Assembly: GCF_027484365.1 (NCBI RefSeq)
Contig: NZ_JAIXTC010000023.1
Location: 62,001-126,000, forward strand
DNA: 64,000 bases
Direction of reading: 5' to 3'
Origin: Brevundimonas sp.
Lineage (GTDB): Bacteria > Pseudomonadota > Alphaproteobacteria > Caulobacterales > Caulobacteraceae
Shown here: positions 32,701 to 42,127 of the stretch, piece by piece
Numbering within the stretch: the stretch's first letter is position 1
How the letters are laid out: each line of letters opens with the position of its first letter
Notes under the pieces: generated by a model
Seen by the model: only the letters and a program-made list of their open reading frames with translations
What the model was told of the DNA's origin: nothing
Database searches by the model: none
Program-made: the position numbers and the translations under genes

Positions 32701-33363
32701 ATGAAGACTCTGGGTGTTCTGGGCGGCATGGGGCCCGCCGCGACAGTGGCGTTTCTGGCGCGGGTGCAGGCCCTGACTCCGGCCGGCGGCGACGCCGATC
32801 ACATCCGGGTCGTGATGGACATGAACCCCCAGGTCCCGGACCGGAACACCCGGCCAGGCGAGGCCGAGGCGGAACTGGGCCGGATGGCGATGCGGCTGAA
32901 GGCGGCCGGAGCCGAGGTGCTGGCCATGCCGTGCAACACGGCGCATGCGCAGAAGCCGGGGATCGTGGCGGCCGGACTGCCCTTCATCGACATGATCGCG
33001 GCGACCGTAGCGGCGGCGAAGGGATATGACGCCCGATCCATCGGCATCCTGGCCACGCCGGGCGGGGAGGCGCTGTATGTCGCGGCCCTGACGGCGGCCG
33101 GGGTCAAGCCGGTGGTTCTGCAGGGCGAGGACCGGGCCGCCTTCATGGCCTGCGTCTACGGGGTCAAGCGGGGCGACACGGGTGTGGACAATCGCGCGGC
33201 CATGACGCGGCTGGCCGGGGCGCTCAACGCCGCGGGCGCCGATGCGGTGATTGCGGGGTGTACGGAGGTTCCCCTGTTGCTCGACGCGGCCGATGTGTCT
33301 GTTCCGCTGGTCGATTCAGCAGAGGTGCTGGCGGATGCTTGCGTAAGGGCCTGTCGCGACTAA
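32701..33363 (+). CDS. Aspartate/glutamate racemase family protein
   Basis: 220 residues from ATG 32701; the open frame upstream is G/C-rich noncoding sequence. Cofactor-independent racemase fold with the two catalytic Cys in MPCNTAHA and IAGCTEVPLLL, and an N-terminal VLGGMGPAATVAFL substrate loop. Most likely makes D-aspartate or D-glutamate; which one cannot be told. The gap 32471-32700 has only the divergent start regions and shows no other feature. Confidence 0.9.
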   Translation: MKTLGVLGGMGPAATVAFLARVQALTPAGGDADHIRVVMDMNPQVPDRNTRPGEAEAELGRMAMRLKAAGAEVLAMPCNTAHAQKPGIVAAGLPFIDMIAATVAAAKGYDARSIGILATPGGEALYVAALTAAGVKPVVLQGEDRAAFMACVYGVKRGDTGVDNRAAMTRLAGALNAAGADAVIAGCTEVPLLLDAADVSVPLVDSAEVLADACVRACRD

Positions 33364-33396
33364 TCATATCTCATGATCCGGTCGCGGATCAGATGT

Positions 33397-33433
33397 AATC
33401 ACAATGTATTGTGTAATGTGATTGAAATATAAA
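33397..33433 (+). promoter_or_regulatory. A/T-rich palindromic operator and -10 upstream of phoX-like gene
   Basis: Nested inverted repeats: CACAAT-gt-ATTGTG at 33400-33413, and AATCACA (33397-33403) with TGTGATT (33417-33423). A TATAAA follows at 33428-33433. This is the only strongly A/T-rich stretch nearby. The site does not obviously match a Pho box, so the regulator is unknown. Confidence 0.55.
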
Positions 33434-33512
33434 ACCGTAAACAAGCCGACACATCATCCTCAAGAACTCCGGATACCGGTGGCGTCTCACATTCCTCGGG
33501 GGAGTTCTGACC

Positions 33513-35975
33513 ATGTCCGAATCGAAGCGCGCCGGCACCCATGACGACGGCGATATCCAGCTGAACTTCTCGGCAAACGCTCACATTTCGGATATCATCG
33601 AACAGCGCAACTCGCGTCGCCAGATCCTCGGCGGCATGGTGGCCATGGCCGGCCTGTTCGGTCTGTCGGCCTGCGACGGTGACAGCGACCAGCCCCGCTC
33701 GGATGCGACCGTCTCGGCCGGCTCCAGCGGCGCGACGTCCTCGGGCAAGGTCGTCACCCTGACCGGGACCGCAACCGGTTCGACCGGCGTGCTGTGGCAG
33801 CAGGTCTCGGGCCCGGCCGTCACCCTGACCGGCGCCAACACCAACTCCGCGACCTTCATCGCCCCGGCTGTGGCCAGCGCCACGCCGCTGGTGTTCTCGT
33901 TCAATGCGCCGGGCTCGAACAACATCATCGCCTCGGCCCAGACGACGGTGACGGTCAACCCGGCGGCCCTGACCTTCAGCGCCCTTCCGAAACTGCTCAA
34001 CGACGTCGTGACGGTGCCGGAAGGCTACACGATCTCGGTCCTGTACGCCCTCGGCGATCCCATCGCGCCGGGCGTGCCGGCGTTCGGCAATACGGGCAAT
34101 GACACCAACTTCGCCCAGCGCGCCGGCGATCACCATGACGGCATGTATTTCTTCGGCCTGAACGCCGCCGGCACCGGCCGCGACGACACGTCGAACACGC
34201 GCGGCATCCTTTGCGTGAACCACGAGAACGTCACGGAGCAGTATCTCCACGCCAACGGGACCCTGACCGTGGTGGGCGGCGCCCGCACGGTCCAGGTCGA
34301 GGTCGATCGCGAGATCGAATGCCACGGCGTGGGCATCATCGAGGTCGCGCGCGGCTCGAACGGGACCTGGGCCTACAGCCAGACCTCGACGTTCAACCGC
34401 CGCATCACGCCGAACACGCCCATGGCGTTCAACGGCCCGGTGCGCGGCGCCGCCCAGCTGCGGACTCTCTATTCCCCGACCGCCGTGGCCGGACGCGGCA
34501 CGGTCAACAACTGCGCCAACGGCTTTGCGCCCTGGGGCACCTACCTCACCTGTGAGGAAAACTGGGCCGGCTACTTCAACCGGGCGACGGGCGACAACGC
34601 CCTGCGGCCGGCGAAGGAAGGCCAGGCCTACGCCCGCTACGGCGTCGCCGGCGGCCCGGTCGCGGGCCTGAACTGGGGCACTCTGGCGGTGTCGGACCCC
34701 GCCAACACGACCTATCGCAAATGGAACGCCTCGGTCGTTGCCGGCCCTGCCGACGGCTCGGGTGATTTCCGTAACGAGCCGAACCAGTACGGCTGGATCG
34801 TCGAGATCGATCCCTATGACCCCGCCTCGACGCCGCGCAAGCGCACCGCCATGGGTCGTATGGCTCACGAAGGCGCCTGGCCCGCGAACTTCGTCGCCGG
34901 CCGCCCGCCCGTCTACTATATGGGCGACGATTCCCGCGGTGAGTATTTCTACAAGTTCGTCTCGGCCACCCCGTGGGATGCAGCGGACGCCCAGCGTACG
35001 GACCGTCTGAATGTCGGTGACAAGTATCTGGACAACGGCACGCTCTACGTCGCCCGCTTCGACGCCACGGGGGCCGGCGTCTGGATCCCGCTGGTGTTCG
35101 GCACCGGCGTTCTGACGGCGGCCAACGCCCTCTACAGCTTCGCCAACCAGGCCGACGTCCTGATCAATGCCCGCCTGGCTGCCGATGCGGTCGGCGCGAC
35201 CAAGATGGACCGGCCGGAATGGGCCAGCGTCAATCCGGCGAACGGCGAGGTCTATCTGACCCTGACCAACGGCAACGCCACATCGCGGCCGCTCGCCGGG
35301 ACCGACGCGGCCAACCCGCGCCACTACAACGATCCCCGCACGAACGGCACGGCGCAGCGCGGCAACCCGAACGGCCACATCATTCGCCTGCGCGAGACCG
35401 GCGACAATGCCACCGCCCTGACCTTCAGCTGGGACATCTATCTGTTCGGCGCCGGTTCGGACCTGGATGCGGCCAACATCAACCTGTCGGGCCTGGACGC
35501 GACCAATGACTTCGCCAGCCCGGACGGCCTGTGGTTCGGCCGCCCGACCAATCCGTCGGGTCAGATCAATCCGCTGCTGTGGATCCAGACCGACGACGGG
35601 TCCTTCACCGACGTGACCAACAACCAGATGCTTCTGGCCTTGCCGGGTCGGGTCGGCGACGGGGGTGCGCGCACCATCACCAACACCGACGCGACGGGCG
35701 CGACCCGACAGCAGGCGACCATCGTCGGCAGGGCTCCCGGCCTGACGCTGAAGCGCTTCCTGGTCGGACCGAGGAACGCCGAGATCACCGGCATCGACTC
35801 GACGCCGGACGGCCGGACCGTGTTCGTCAATATCCAGCACCCCGGTGAGGGCGGCCCGACCGCGACGCCTTCGTCGAACTGGCCTTCGAACCAGAACGGC
35901 GCGGTCTCCACGGCGCGTCCGCGCTCGGCGACGATCGTGATCACCAAGAACGACGGCGGCGTGGTCGGTCTTTAG
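33513..35975 (+). CDS. PhoX-family (DUF839) exported phosphatase-like protein
   Basis: 820 residues; GGGGGAG precedes the ATG. A twin-arginine signal NSRRQILGG followed by a hydrophobic stretch and lipobox-like GLSAC suggests Tat export and possibly lipidation. Residues about 70-150 form a PKD/Ig-like domain (VLWQQVSGPAVTL), an addition before the PhoX core. The core carries DHHDGMYFFGL, GILCVNHEN, TYLTCEENWAGYF, GRMAHEG and YMGDDSRGEYFYKFVS, the metal-site regions of PhoX-type Ca/Fe phosphatases. Phosphate release from organic phosphates is likely but not shown. Closed by a strong terminator. Confidence 0.9.
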   Translation: MSESKRAGTHDDGDIQLNFSANAHISDIIEQRNSRRQILGGMVAMAGLFGLSACDGDSDQPRSDATVSAGSSGATSSGKVVTLTGTATGSTGVLWQQVSGPAVTLTGANTNSATFIAPAVASATPLVFSFNAPGSNNIIASAQTTVTVNPAALTFSALPKLLNDVVTVPEGYTISVLYALGDPIAPGVPAFGNTGNDTNFAQRAGDHHDGMYFFGLNAAGTGRDDTSNTRGILCVNHENVTEQYLHANGTLTVVGGARTVQVEVDREIECHGVGIIEVARGSNGTWAYSQTSTFNRRITPNTPMAFNGPVRGAAQLRTLYSPTAVAGRGTVNNCANGFAPWGTYLTCEENWAGYFNRATGDNALRPAKEGQAYARYGVAGGPVAGLNWGTLAVSDPANTTYRKWNASVVAGPADGSGDFRNEPNQYGWIVEIDPYDPASTPRKRTAMGRMAHEGAWPANFVAGRPPVYYMGDDSRGEYFYKFVSATPWDAADAQRTDRLNVGDKYLDNGTLYVARFDATGAGVWIPLVFGTGVLTAANALYSFANQADVLINARLAADAVGATKMDRPEWASVNPANGEVYLTLTNGNATSRPLAGTDAANPRHYNDPRTNGTAQRGNPNGHIIRLRETGDNATALTFSWDIYLFGAGSDLDAANINLSGLDATNDFASPDGLWFGRPTNPSGQINPLLWIQTDDGSFTDVTNNQMLLALPGRVGDGGARTITNTDATGATRQQATIVGRAPGLTLKRFLVGPRNAEITGIDSTPDGRTVFVNIQHPGEGGPTATPSSNWPSNQNGAVSTARPRSATIVITKNDGGVVGL

Positions 35976-35999
35976 GGCCTGCCTCATCGCTGGAGACAG

Positions 36000-36030
36000 G
36001 GGGCGCGCCGGCCACGGCGCGCCCCTTTTT
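36000..36030 (+). terminator. Intrinsic terminator after phoX-like gene
   Basis: Perfect 11-bp stem GGGGCGCGCCG / CGGCGCGCCCC with loop GCCA, then TTTTT. Confidence 0.95.
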
Positions 36031-36067
36031 CGTTGCGAGGGCGCGCGACCCGCCGCATTCAGGGCGG

Positions 36068-37006
36068 GTGAAAAGACAGAGTGTGATCATCGACTGCGAC
36101 CCCGGCGTGGACGACGCCGTCGGGTTGTTGCTGGCCTTCGCCTCGCCGGAGCTGGAGCTTCTGGCCGTCACCACGGTGGGCGGGAATGTCCCGGTCGAGA
36201 AGACGACCCGGAACGCACGGATCATCCGCCAGGTCGCAGGGCGTGAGGATGTGCCGGTGTTCGCCGGCGCCGCGCGGCCGCTGCGGCGCGAGCCGGCCGG
36301 GGCGGGCGAGTTCCACGGGGCCGAAGGACTGGGCGATCTGGAGGCGGTCGAGCCCGATGCTCCGGCCACGGACGGGTCTGCGGTCGAGACCATCGTGCGC
36401 ATGGTGATGGAGGCCGAACCGAAGTCGGTGGCCCTGGCCGTCATGGGGCCGATGACCAATCTGGCCCTCGCGCTGCGGGCCGAGCCGCGGCTGGCGGACC
36501 TGCTGGGGCCGGTGGTGGTCATGGGCGGGGCGCGGTCGGAGGGGGGCAACATCACCGCTTCCGCCGAATTCAACATCTGGGCCGATCCGGACGCGGCGGC
36601 GGAGGTCTTCGCCAGCGCCTGCGAGATGGTGGTGTTCGGGCTGGACGCGACCCATCAGGTGCGGGCGACCGAGGACCGGATCCGGGCCCTGGAGGCGATC
36701 GGCAACGGGCCGGCCCTGACGGCGGCGGCGATGGTGCGGTTCTCCCAGCGGATCGAGCGGGATATCGTCGGCTGGGAGGCCGCGCCCCTGCATGATCCGT
36801 GCACTGTGGCCTGGCTGCTGAAGCCCGAACTGTTCCGGCTGAGACCCTGCCGGATCGAGGTCGAAACCGCGAGCGACCTGACCCGGGGCCATACGGCGGT
36901 GGAGTTCCGCGTCGATCCGGCGGGCGCGCGGCACCTGTGGGCCGTCGAGGCGGACGGCCAGGGGGTGTTCGACCTGATCACCGGGCGATTGGGCGCGGTC
37001 GCATGA
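36068..37006 (+). CDS. Nucleoside hydrolase (inosine/uridine-preferring type)
   Basis: 312 residues from GTG 36068. Splits ribonucleosides into base and ribose. The calcium-binding signature IDCDPGVDDAVGLLLA is at residues 8-22; MGPMTNLALAL and AEFNIWADPDAAAEV are the other family blocks, and the catalytic His lies in the C-terminal part. It overlaps the ribokinase start as ATGA, so the two form a salvage unit: ribose released here is phosphorylated by the next enzyme. The preferred base is unknown. Confidence 0.93.
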   Translation: MKRQSVIIDCDPGVDDAVGLLLAFASPELELLAVTTVGGNVPVEKTTRNARIIRQVAGREDVPVFAGAARPLRREPAGAGEFHGAEGLGDLEAVEPDAPATDGSAVETIVRMVMEAEPKSVALAVMGPMTNLALALRAEPRLADLLGPVVVMGGARSEGGNITASAEFNIWADPDAAAEVFASACEMVVFGLDATHQVRATEDRIRALEAIGNGPALTAAAMVRFSQRIERDIVGWEAAPLHDPCTVAWLLKPELFRLRPCRIEVETASDLTRGHTAVEFRVDPAGARHLWAVEADGQGVFDLITGRLGAVA

Positions 37007-37863
37007 ACGTCACCGTGGTCGGATCGATCAATCTGGATCTGGTGGCCTCGGCGCCGTCCCTGCCGGCGGCCGGGGAGACGGTCACGGGGGCGACCCTGGC
37101 GCGGCATCCGGGCGGCAAGGGCGCGAACCAGGCGCTGGCGGCACAGAAGCTGGGGGCCGGGGTTTCTTTGATCGGACGGGTCGGCGACGACGCCATGGCC
37201 GGTGAGGCCCTGTCCCTGATGGAGCCGTTCGGGGTCGATCTGTCGGGAGTCGAGGTCGATATCGCGGCGCCGACGGGGGTGGCCCTGATCGCGGTCGATC
37301 CGTCCGGCGAAAACCAGATCGTGGTGGCCGCGGGCGCCAACCATCAGGTCACGCCGGAACAGCTGCCGGCGCGGATCGAAACCCCTCTGATCGTGCAGCT
37401 GGAGCTGCCGATCGAGACGGTCGAGGCCGCCGTGGGACGGGCCGTGGGGTTCGTCTGTGCCAACCTGGCGCCGGCGCAGCCGGTGTCGGAACAGCTGCTG
37501 AAGCGCTGCGACCTGATCGTCGTCAACGAGGGGGAGGCGGCCTTCTACGGCGACCTGCTGCACCGGGGCGGCGGACGGGTGGTGATCACCCGGGGCGCGC
37601 GCGGGGCCGAGATGTATCACCGCGGCGTCAGGATGGCCTGTGCCACGCCGCCGACGGTTGTCGCCATCGACGCGACGGGGGCGGGCGATGCCTTCGTCGG
37701 CGCGATCGTCGTCGCCCTGCTGGACGGGATGGAGCCGAAGGACGCGCTCGACTTCGCCTGCGCCGCCGGGGCCCTGGCAGCGACGCGGGCCGGGGCCCAG
37801 CCGTCGCTGCCGACGCGCGAGGAGGTCGAGGCGCTGTCAGGTCAGGCCGGGGCGCCCATGTAG
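37003..37863 (+). CDS. rbsK: Ribokinase (PfkB family)
   Basis: 286 residues from ATG 37003, overlapping the hydrolase stop. N-terminal signature HPGGKGANQALAAQKLG and C-terminal ATP site IDATGAGDAFVGAIV with catalytic Asp are both intact. Phosphorylates ribose to ribose 5-phosphate. The end overlaps the convergent DUF1993 gene by 22 bases. Context with a nucleoside hydrolase supports the ribose specificity. Confidence 0.92.
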   Translation: MNVTVVGSINLDLVASAPSLPAAGETVTGATLARHPGGKGANQALAAQKLGAGVSLIGRVGDDAMAGEALSLMEPFGVDLSGVEVDIAAPTGVALIAVDPSGENQIVVAAGANHQVTPEQLPARIETPLIVQLELPIETVEAAVGRAVGFVCANLAPAQPVSEQLLKRCDLIVVNEGEAAFYGDLLHRGGGRVVITRGARGAEMYHRGVRMACATPPTVVAIDATGAGDAFVGAIVVALLDGMEPKDALDFACAAGALAATRAGAQPSLPTREEVEALSGQAGAPM

Positions 37864-38351
37864 TCGCGCTTGCCGATCGGGACCCCGGCGCCGCGCAGAA
37901 GGGCGTAGGCCGTGGTCAGGTGGAAGTAGAAGTTCGGCATGGCGAAGCCGGTGACATAGGGCTGGCCGAGGAATTTCATCTCGCCGCCGGGGAAGGTCAG
38001 CGTCACCTCCTTGCCTTCCTGGCCGTCGATCGTGTCGCGCGGGACCGAGGCCAGATAGGCCAGGGTGTCGGCGATCCGCTGCTGCAGCTCGGCGATGGTC
38101 GTCTCGCTGTCGTCGTGGACCGGGGCGGCGACGCCGGACAGGCGGGCGACGCACAGTTTCGGGCTGTCGCAGGCGGTCTGGACCTGTTTCATCAGGGGGT
38201 GCATGTCGTCGATGATGCGCAGGGCCAGCCAGGTTTCGGGATCGACGCCCGTTTCCTTCGCATGGGCGACGGCCTTGTCGAGCAGGCCGGAGAGGGCGCG
38301 CAGGCCACGCGAGAAGGGCGGGACGGTGAGGTCGTAGAGTTCGGTCGCCAT
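37842..38351 (-). CDS. DUF1993 family protein
   Basis: 169 residues; AAAGGAG precedes the ATG. Reads as a four-helix-bundle, DinB-like protein: YDLTVPPFSRGLRALSGLLD at the start, IDDMHPLMKQVQTACD and PNFYFHLTTAYALLRGAGV match the DUF1993 pattern, with His residues that could bind metal. Function unknown. Single gene. Confidence 0.87.
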   Translation of the reverse strand: MATELYDLTVPPFSRGLRALSGLLDKAVAHAKETGVDPETWLALRIIDDMHPLMKQVQTACDSPKLCVARLSGVAAPVHDDSETTIAELQQRIADTLAYLASVPRDTIDGQEGKEVTLTFPGGEMKFLGQPYVTGFAMPNFYFHLTTAYALLRGAGVPIGKRDYMGAPA

Positions 38352-38483
38352 GGGTCAGTCTCCTTTGAGAACTTTCGGCCCGTCTAGCCCCGCCCTGGAC
38401 GATTGTCACGCCCTTGGCGAAGCGGTGTCCCGAGGCCTAGGGTTGGAGGGCCGTCGGGGGGACGGTGAGTGAGAGTCGACCCT

Positions 38484-39113
38484 ATGAACCGCACCCTGTC
38501 TATCGTGACCCTCGCGCTGGCGCTCGCAGCCTGCCAGCCGTCCGGACAGGGTGACGCCGCGTCGGCGGGACAGGCGACCCTGCCTTCCGGCGACGCGATG
38601 CCGGCGGCCTATGACTGGCATTTCGTGGCGCACGGCGGGTCGGGCGAACTGGATTTCGGCGACGGCGACTGGGCCGAGGGGGTCAGCGTCTTCACCCTGT
38701 CCTGCCTGCCGGAATCGAAGACCGTGCAAATCACCTGGGGCTATGAGGAAGACGCCGTCCTGACCTCGGGCACGGCGACCGGTACCTTCCATCCCGGGAG
38801 CTCTGTACCGTCGAACCATCCCGTCCTGACCGCCCTGAAGGACAGCGGCGCGATCGATGTGGGGCTGAGCGGCGCGGACATGCGACTGGTCGCCAAGGCC
38901 GCGGGTGAGGCGGAGATCACGGCCTTCTTCGACTACTGCGACAAGGGAATCGATCCGGCCTACACCGCTGAGGCGATCGCGGCGGCAGAGGCCGAACTGG
39001 CCGCCGCCGAGGCGGCCCAGGGCGCCGCCGCCGCCGTCACTCCTCCGGCGGTCGAGGCTCCGGCGGATCCGGCTGTCCCGGCGGCTCCGGCCGCGGACGC
39101 GCCGAAGCCCTAG
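38484..39113 (+). CDS. Lipoprotein of unknown function with Ala/Pro-rich tail
   Basis: 209 residues from ATG 38484, giving a compact lipoprotein signal (NRTLSIVTLALALAAC, lipobox LAAC). The middle part has two or three Cys that may pair. The C-terminal 60 residues are low-complexity Ala/Glu then Ala/Pro repeats. No family recognised. The stop shares a CTAG with the convergent dehydrogenase gene. GTG 38469 is an alternative start. Confidence 0.75.
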   Translation: MNRTLSIVTLALALAACQPSGQGDAASAGQATLPSGDAMPAAYDWHFVAHGGSGELDFGDGDWAEGVSVFTLSCLPESKTVQITWGYEEDAVLTSGTATGTFHPGSSVPSNHPVLTALKDSGAIDVGLSGADMRLVAKAAGEAEITAFFDYCDKGIDPAYTAEAIAAAEAELAAAEAAQGAAAAVTPPAVEAPADPAVPAAPAADAPKP

Positions 39114-40243
39114 AAGGTCACCACCAGACGGACGACCTCGCCGGCGTGGAGCCGGTCGAAGCCCGCATTGATGTCGTCGAGCGGGATGGTCCCGCTCATC
39201 AGCCGGTCCACGGGCAGGCGGCCCTGACGGTAGAGGGCGACGTAGCGGGGAATGTCGCGGCCGGGCACGCAGGTGCCGATGTAGGAGCCCTTGAGGGTGC
39301 GCTCCTCCCCGACGAGTGAGACGACATTGACCGGCAGGGCGGCGTCGGGGGGCGGCAGGCCGGCGGTGATGGTCGTGCCGCCGCGACGGGTCATCTTCCA
39401 GGCGGCCTCAAGCGCGCGGACCGAGCCCGCCATCTCGAACACGAAGTCGCCGCCGCCCTGGGTCAGGGCGCGGACCTGATCGACGGCGTCGGGATCGGCG
39501 GCATTGACGGTCTGGACCGGGCCGAGGGTGCGGGCGAGCGCCAGCTTGTCCTCCGACAGGTCGACCGCGATGACGGGGGAGGCGCCGGAGGCCAGGGCGC
39601 CGAGGACGCTGGCCAGTCCGACGCCGCCGAGACCCACGACGACCGCGCTCTGGCCCGCGCGAATCCGGGCCGTGTTCACCACGGCCCCTACGCCCGTCAG
39701 GACCGCACAGCCGAACAGGGCGGCCTCGGCGAAGCTGAGGGCCGGATCGATCTTCACCAGGGAGCGGCGCGACACGACGGCGTGTTCGGCGAAGGCGGAG
39801 CAACCGAGGTGATGGTTCAGGGCTTCGTCATGATGATGGATGCGTCTGCCGCCGGTCAGGAGCTCGCCCTTGCCGTTGGCGGCGGCACCGGGCTCGCACA
39901 GGGCCGGGCGCCCCTCCGCACACGGATTGCAGTGGCCACAGGAGGGCATGAAGACCATGGCGACGGGGTCGCCGATCGCGAGATCGGTGACGCCCTGGCC
40001 CAGGGCCTCAACGATGCCGGCGGCCTCATGGCCCAGGGCCATCGGCAGGGGCCGGGGGCGGTCGCCGTTGATGACGCTGAGGTCCGAGTGGCACAGGCCC
40101 GCCGCCTTGATGGCGACGCGGACCTCGCCCGGGCCGGGCGGGTCGAGCGTCACGGTCTCGATCGAGAGGGGCCGGCTGTCGGCATAGGGGCGGGCGGCGC
40201 CCATGGCGCGCAGGACGGCGGCGCGGGTTGTGGTCCGGGTCAT
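39110..40243 (-). CDS. Zinc-dependent alcohol dehydrogenase (MDR, class III-like)
   Basis: 377 residues from ATG 40243. Catalytic zinc ligands are in AAGLCHSDL and LGHEAAG; the structural zinc loop CGHCNPCAEGRPALC has four Cys. The nucleotide fold shows VVGLGGVGLASVLGA and AVDLSEDK. The family covers benzyl and formaldehyde/glutathione-type alcohol dehydrogenases; the missing long insertion argues against strict FrmA. The open frame continues upstream but this ATG is at the normal N-terminus of the family. Single gene. Confidence 0.9.
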   Translation of the reverse strand: MTRTTTRAAVLRAMGAARPYADSRPLSIETVTLDPPGPGEVRVAIKAAGLCHSDLSVINGDRPRPLPMALGHEAAGIVEALGQGVTDLAIGDPVAMVFMPSCGHCNPCAEGRPALCEPGAAANGKGELLTGGRRIHHHDEALNHHLGCSAFAEHAVVSRRSLVKIDPALSFAEAALFGCAVLTGVGAVVNTARIRAGQSAVVVGLGGVGLASVLGALASGASPVIAVDLSEDKLALARTLGPVQTVNAADPDAVDQVRALTQGGGDFVFEMAGSVRALEAAWKMTRRGGTTITAGLPPPDAALPVNVVSLVGEERTLKGSYIGTCVPGRDIPRYVALYRQGRLPVDRLMSGTIPLDDINAGFDRLHAGEVVRLVVTF

Positions 40244-40345
40244 GGGCGGCCTTGTCGGAAACGCGCGAATGACCTTCGATAGGCGCTTGACGCGACGGAG
40301 GCCAAGCCCGAGCGTCGCATCAGGATCGGCGATCCAGCCGGCGCC

Positions 40346-40798
40346 ATGAGGGACGAAACGAGAATGCCGAAACGCGACGAGGGGCCGCTGGCCGACCGGG
40401 CGACCTACAAGGCCTACCATACGGTCTCGACGCGCTGGGCGGACAACGACCAATACGGCCACATCAACAACGCCAAATTCTACGAGTTCGTGGACTCGGC
40501 GGTGAACGCCCACCTGATCATCGGCGGGGCGCTGAAGGAATCGATCGGTCTCGTGGTCGATTCGGGCTGCCGCTACACCTCGGCCCTGGCGTTTCCGGAT
40601 GTGATCGAGGTGGGGATCAAGGTCGACCATATCGGCACCTCGAGCGTGAAATACGGCTTCGCCGTCTTCCGCCGGGGCGTGGCCGAGCCGGCCGCCATCG
40701 GCCATTTCGTGCACGTCTATGTCGATGCGGAGACGCGGCGGCCGAAGCCGCTTCCGGCGGTGCTCAGGGGCGTGGTCGAGAACCTGAGGGCGACCTAG
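40346..40798 (+). CDS. Acyl-CoA thioesterase, 4HBT hotdog fold
   Basis: 150 residues (144 from ATG 40364, an equally likely start). The family motif RWADNDQYGHINNAKFYEF holds the active-site Asp. The rest, GIKVDHIGTSSVKYGFAVF, is the hotdog core strand. It hydrolyses an acyl-CoA thioester; the substrate is unknown. Soluble. Convergent with the small membrane gene, sharing CTAG. Confidence 0.88.
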   Translation: MRDETRMPKRDEGPLADRATYKAYHTVSTRWADNDQYGHINNAKFYEFVDSAVNAHLIIGGALKESIGLVVDSGCRYTSALAFPDVIEVGIKVDHIGTSSVKYGFAVFRRGVAEPAAIGHFVHVYVDAETRRPKPLPAVLRGVVENLRAT

Positions 40799-40983
40799 TT
40801 GTCGTCCATATAGCCGAGCAGGGCCAGGGCGCCGACGGCGGTCAGGACGCCGAGGGCGAAGGCGGCGACGATGGAGCCGGTGGCGACGGCCGTGGAGACG
40901 GTCACCGGCCGGCTTTCGTACCATTCGACGATGTCGGCCTCGTCCGCGGTCTCTTCGTCGAAATAGACGTCTTCGGCTTGCAT
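40795..40983 (-). CDS. Small single-helix membrane protein
   Basis: 62 residues from ATG 40983, which has GGAG 7 bases upstream. An acidic N-terminus (EDVYFDEETADEADIVEWYE) precedes one membrane helix (about residues 33-57, VATGSIVAAFALGVLTAVGA). No family recognised. Short, but with a good start, plausible topology and a stop shared with its neighbour. Confidence 0.65.
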   Translation of the reverse strand: MQAEDVYFDEETADEADIVEWYESRPVTVSTAVATGSIVAAFALGVLTAVGALALLGYMDDN

Positions 40984-41151
40984 GGGAGACTCCGGAAGGT
41001 TCGATCCCTCAACCCGTCCCGAGCGTTGCGGTTCCCGCCCCAGCCGTGACAGGCGCGCGGCCATGGGCTAGACGCCCGATCACCCAATACCGCACGCGCT
41101 GAAGCCGCAAGCGACCGCGTCGCTCGCGTCAGCGCCCTTCAAGAGACCCAG

Positions 41152-41925
41152 ATGGCCGGCCATTCCAAGTTCAAGAACATCATGCACCGCAAGGGTCGCG
41201 CCGATGCGGTGCGCTCCAAACTGTTCTCCAAACTGTCGCGCGACATCACGGTGGCGGCCAAGTCGGGCATGCCGGATCCGGCCCTGAACCCGCGCCTGCG
41301 CCTGGCCATCAACAACGCCAAGGCCGAAAGCCTGCCCAAGGACGTGATCACCCGCGCCATCAACAAGGCCGCCGGCGGCGACGTCGATACGATGGAAGAG
41401 GTCCGCTACGAGGGCCGGGGCCCCGGCGGCGTCGGCATCATCGTCGAGGCCCTGACCGACAACCGCAACCGCGCCGCTTCGAACATCGGCACGGCGTTCA
41501 AGAAGAACGGCGGGGCGCTGAGCGAGATGAACTCGGTCGCCTTCATGTGGGACAAGGTCGGCAAGATCACCTATCCCGCCGAGGCCGGCACGGAGGATGC
41601 CGTCATGGAGGCCGCCATCGAGGCGGGCGCCCAGGACGTCGAGAGCGATCTGGTCAAGCCGGACATCTATGAGGATGCGCCGGGCCACGTGATCTGGACC
41701 GCCTTTGAAGACCTGAACGAGGTGGCTGAAGCCATGTCCAAGGTCCTGGGCGACGCCAAATCCACCGCCATCGTCTGGAAGCCCCAGACCGAGGTGGAGA
41801 TCTCCGGCGAACAGGTCGGTACGCTGATGAAGCTGCTCGACGCGCTCGACGCCGAGGACGACGTCTCCATGGTCTATTCGAACGAGGACATCTCCGACGA
41901 GGACATGGCGAAGTACGCGGGCTGA
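41152..41925 (+). CDS. yebC: YebC/PmpR family protein (translation or transcription regulator)
   Basis: 257 residues. N-terminal [20 protein letters not shown] and the [20 protein letters not shown] block are diagnostic. The family was first described as transcription regulators; recent work links it to rescue of ribosomes stalled on proline runs. It lies in the region leading to ruvCAB, as is common for this family. Confidence 0.97.
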   Translation: MAGHSKFKNIMHRKGRADAVRSKLFSKLSRDITVAAKSGMPDPALNPRLRLAINNAKAESLPKDVITRAINKAAGGDVDTMEEVRYEGRGPGGVGIIVEALTDNRNRAASNIGTAFKKNGGALSEMNSVAFMWDKVGKITYPAEAGTEDAVMEAAIEAGAQDVESDLVKPDIYEDAPGHVIWTAFEDLNEVAEAMSKVLGDAKSTAIVWKPQTEVEISGEQVGTLMKLLDALDAEDDVSMVYSNEDISDEDMAKYAG

Positions 41926-42127
41926 TCGGGATCCCCCGCCGAGGATGCGGTTGCGGGGCCGTCCGCAGCGCAGGGAGTCGATCGGCCCACAGGGAACGGA
42001 ACCGTACAGGAACCGCGGTATCGACTCGTCCGGCGACGGCCATTAATCTTTCTGAACGGGAAAGGGTGGGCGGCCCGATTCGGGCCCTCGGCTATAAGGC
42101 TCCATCCGCCCGTCAGCGGGGGACGTC

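Noticed and set aside
33399-35987. An 862-residue minus-strand open frame opposite the PhoX-like gene
   Set aside because: Opposite a Tat-exported protein with intact motifs; composition is shadow-like.
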